A DNA stretch of 5,517 bases from Acidobacteriota bacterium (lineage in GTDB: Bacteria > Acidobacteriota > Terriglobia > Acidiferrales > UBA7541), in assembly GCA_003131985.1 (NCBI GenBank), contig PKWH01000152.1, positions 9,829-15,345 of the forward strand. The letters run 5' to 3'. Positions 5,395-5,517 of this stretch are shown piece after piece. The position numbers were made by a program, and so were the translations under genes. The notes under the pieces are model-generated. The model searched no databases. It was given only the letters and a program-made list of their open reading frames with translations, and was not told where the DNA came from. Position 1 is the first letter of the stretch. The number at the start of each line of letters is the position of its first letter.

Positions 5395-5517
5395 TTAATC
5401 GTCTTCGCCAATCAAGATTGCGGCGGCTAATACTGTGGTCCACAGTCCGCGCTTATCGCCTACGGCGGATTGCGTGATGTTCATGGTGCGAACGATCTTG
5501 TTTGAGATACGATAGAC
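5395..5517 (-). CDS. C-terminal 40 residues of an unrecognised protein running in from the right edge
   Basis: The minus-strand frame is open from the window edge to a TAA at 5395-5397. The visible tail begins VYRISNKIVRTMNITQSAVG and then has a hydrophobic patch rich in Leu/Ala/Ile (about residues 25-36), ending GEDD. The even amino-acid mix and GC-rich third codon positions favour a real gene, and its convergent placement after the DHS-like gene fits. I do not recognise the family. The start and most of the protein lie beyond 5517. Confidence 0.55.
   Translation of the reverse strand, partial: VYRISNKIVRTMNITQSAVGDKRGLWTTVLAAAILIGEDD

Noticed and set aside
5377..5400. AGCC-GGA-GGCT followed by TTTT as a bidirectional terminator
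   Set aside because: The stem is only 4 bp and on the plus strand the T-run is separated by GATTG, and on the minus strand by CCCCGC.

Overview
The window reads as chromosomal DNA of a mid-to-high GC bacterium. The RNase J type, the RNase J–acetyltransferase pair and a bacterial deoxyhypusine-synthase-like gene beside a ureohydrolase gene suggest a soil Acidobacteriota (Terriglobia-like) genome. That assignment is an inference from gene content and style, not from a marker gene. No tRNA, rRNA, CRISPR array, transposase or phage gene was seen.

Layout, left to right. Positions 1-369 hold no recognised gene; a lysine-rich open frame (3-320, +) may be the tail of a gene entering from the left. 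Positions 370-2522 (minus strand) carry a tight pair: ribonuclease J (TTG start), followed after 8 bases by a RimI-like GNAT acetyltransferase (GTG start). Positions 2523-2800 are non-coding and contain two imperfect palindromes that look like dispersed REP-type repeats, plus a possible promoter for the RNase J gene. Positions 2801-4037 (minus strand) carry a second tight pair: a ureohydrolase of the agmatinase/arginase family, followed after 16 bases by a small three-helix GlsB/YeaQ-type membrane protein. Positions 4038-4175 are a divergent control region. Positions 4176-5279 (plus strand) encode a deoxyhypusine-synthase-like protein. A gene from the right edge ends convergently at 5395 (minus strand); only its last 40 residues are visible.

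The most notable part is the divergent ureohydrolase/DHS-like pair, a probable polyamine module. Both proteins depart from the textbook active site. The ureohydrolase has replaced three of its six usual Mn-binding residues (Asp to Gly139, Asp to Glu143, Asp to Asn222) and altered the neighbouring loop, while keeping the fold motifs. It may be a pseudoenzyme, a regulatory partner or a re-specialised enzyme. The DHS-like protein keeps the catalytic lysine (Lys316) but has Asn and Leu where human DHS has His288 and Asp316, so its acceptor or donor is probably not that of eukaryotic DHS. Bacteria lack eIF5A, so a small-molecule product such as homospermidine is more plausible than protein modification.

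The RNase J/RimI-like pair is ordinary RNA-turnover and protein-acetylation housekeeping.
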